Below are positions 12,863 to 12,899 of a DNA stretch of 12,899 bases, piece by piece; positions within the stretch are counted from its first letter, which is position 1; each line of letters starts with the position of its first letter. Position numbers and translations under genes: made by a program. The DNA is taken from NCBI GenBank assembly GCA_002392655.1, contig DGHK01000052.1, positions 1 to 12,899 on the forward strand. The letters run 5' to 3'. The stretch is from Lachnospiraceae bacterium UBA3850 (GTDB lineage Bacteria; Bacillota; Clostridia; Lachnospirales; Lachnospiraceae). Under the pieces are notes generated by a model. That model was not told where the DNA came from, did not search any database, and worked only from the letters and a program-made list of their open reading frames with translations.

Positions 12863-12899
12863 CGTATGCATGTCTAATAACGTATGTATGTTTAATAAC
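12863..12899 (+). repeat. 18-nt tandem repeat reaching the window edge
   Basis: CGTATGCATGTCTAATAA (12863-12880) and CGTATGTATGTTTAATAA (12881-12898) are adjacent and match at 16 of 18 bases. The last base, C12899, is what a third unit would begin with, so the array may continue to the right. Confidence 0.65.

Larger units (their letters stand above)
12271..12899. other. Repeat-rich non-coding stretch at the right end
   Basis: No ORF here has a ribosome binding site, a family signature or a composition unlike the repeats themselves; the short ORFs on both strands run through the palindromic units. The stretch holds degenerate TTGAAG-type repeats (12354-12457), three 37-nt palindromic units, a 25-nt direct repeat pair, a promoter with an operator-like palindrome and an 18-nt tandem repeat. 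It is probably an intergenic region between the asparaginase-like gene and a gene to the right of the window. Confidence 0.65.

Noticed and set aside
12863..12899. CRISPR array at the right edge
   Set aside because: The units are 18 nt and directly adjacent without spacers, and no cas gene is in the window.

Overview
The window looks like chromosomal DNA of a low-to-mid GC Firmicute, most likely a Lachnospiraceae member of the Butyrivibrio/Roseburia type. This rests on consensus sigma-A promoters, strong purine-rich ribosome binding sites, a short DUF6472-type Cys protein, a lipid-anchored sugar-type binding protein with a large N-terminal extension, and a methionine aminopeptidase with an N-terminal SEC-C motif. 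The genus call is inference.

Left part (1-4140). After a terminator (30-70) comes a compact rightward cluster: murI (glutamate racemase), a thiG-like thiazole synthase and a 60-residue Cys-rich protein, with gaps of 18-19 nt. It converges on a leftward set: a Nudix hydrolase, pta (phosphate acetyltransferase) and a rhomboid protease. The rhomboid gene begins 2 nt after the pta stop at a TTG codon, and its last codons form part of the shared terminator. pta has a near-perfect promoter of its own.

Middle (4141-9190). Divergent promoters with overlapping -35 boxes serve the Nudix gene leftward and a 765-residue solute-binding lipoprotein rightward. No ABC permease genes accompany the binding protein. 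Next come a SEC-C-type methionine aminopeptidase and a divergent diaminopimelate-decarboxylase-like enzyme. Two copies of a hairpin with the loop core GGACGGTTCTTC lie here, one acting as the terminator of the lipoprotein gene and the other between map and the decarboxylase gene.

Right part (9190-12899). This part is more accessory in character. A 290-nt non-coding stretch carries several short direct repeats and ends in an array of TTGAAGT boxes every 11-12 bp, just upstream of an AlbA_2/GHKL/winged-helix gene (COG2865-like putative regulator). That gene is followed by a divergent asparaginase-like gene. The last ~830 bp have no convincing gene but hold a 17-bp tandem repeat, a terminator, three 37-nt palindromic units, other direct repeats, an extended -10 promoter with an operator-like palindrome, and an 18-nt tandem repeat that reaches the window edge.

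The left and middle genes are mostly housekeeping: D-glutamate and lysine/DAP metabolism, acetate metabolism and N-terminal Met removal. The strongest candidate for something undescribed is the TTGAAGT array with its adjacent regulator and asparaginase-like partner.
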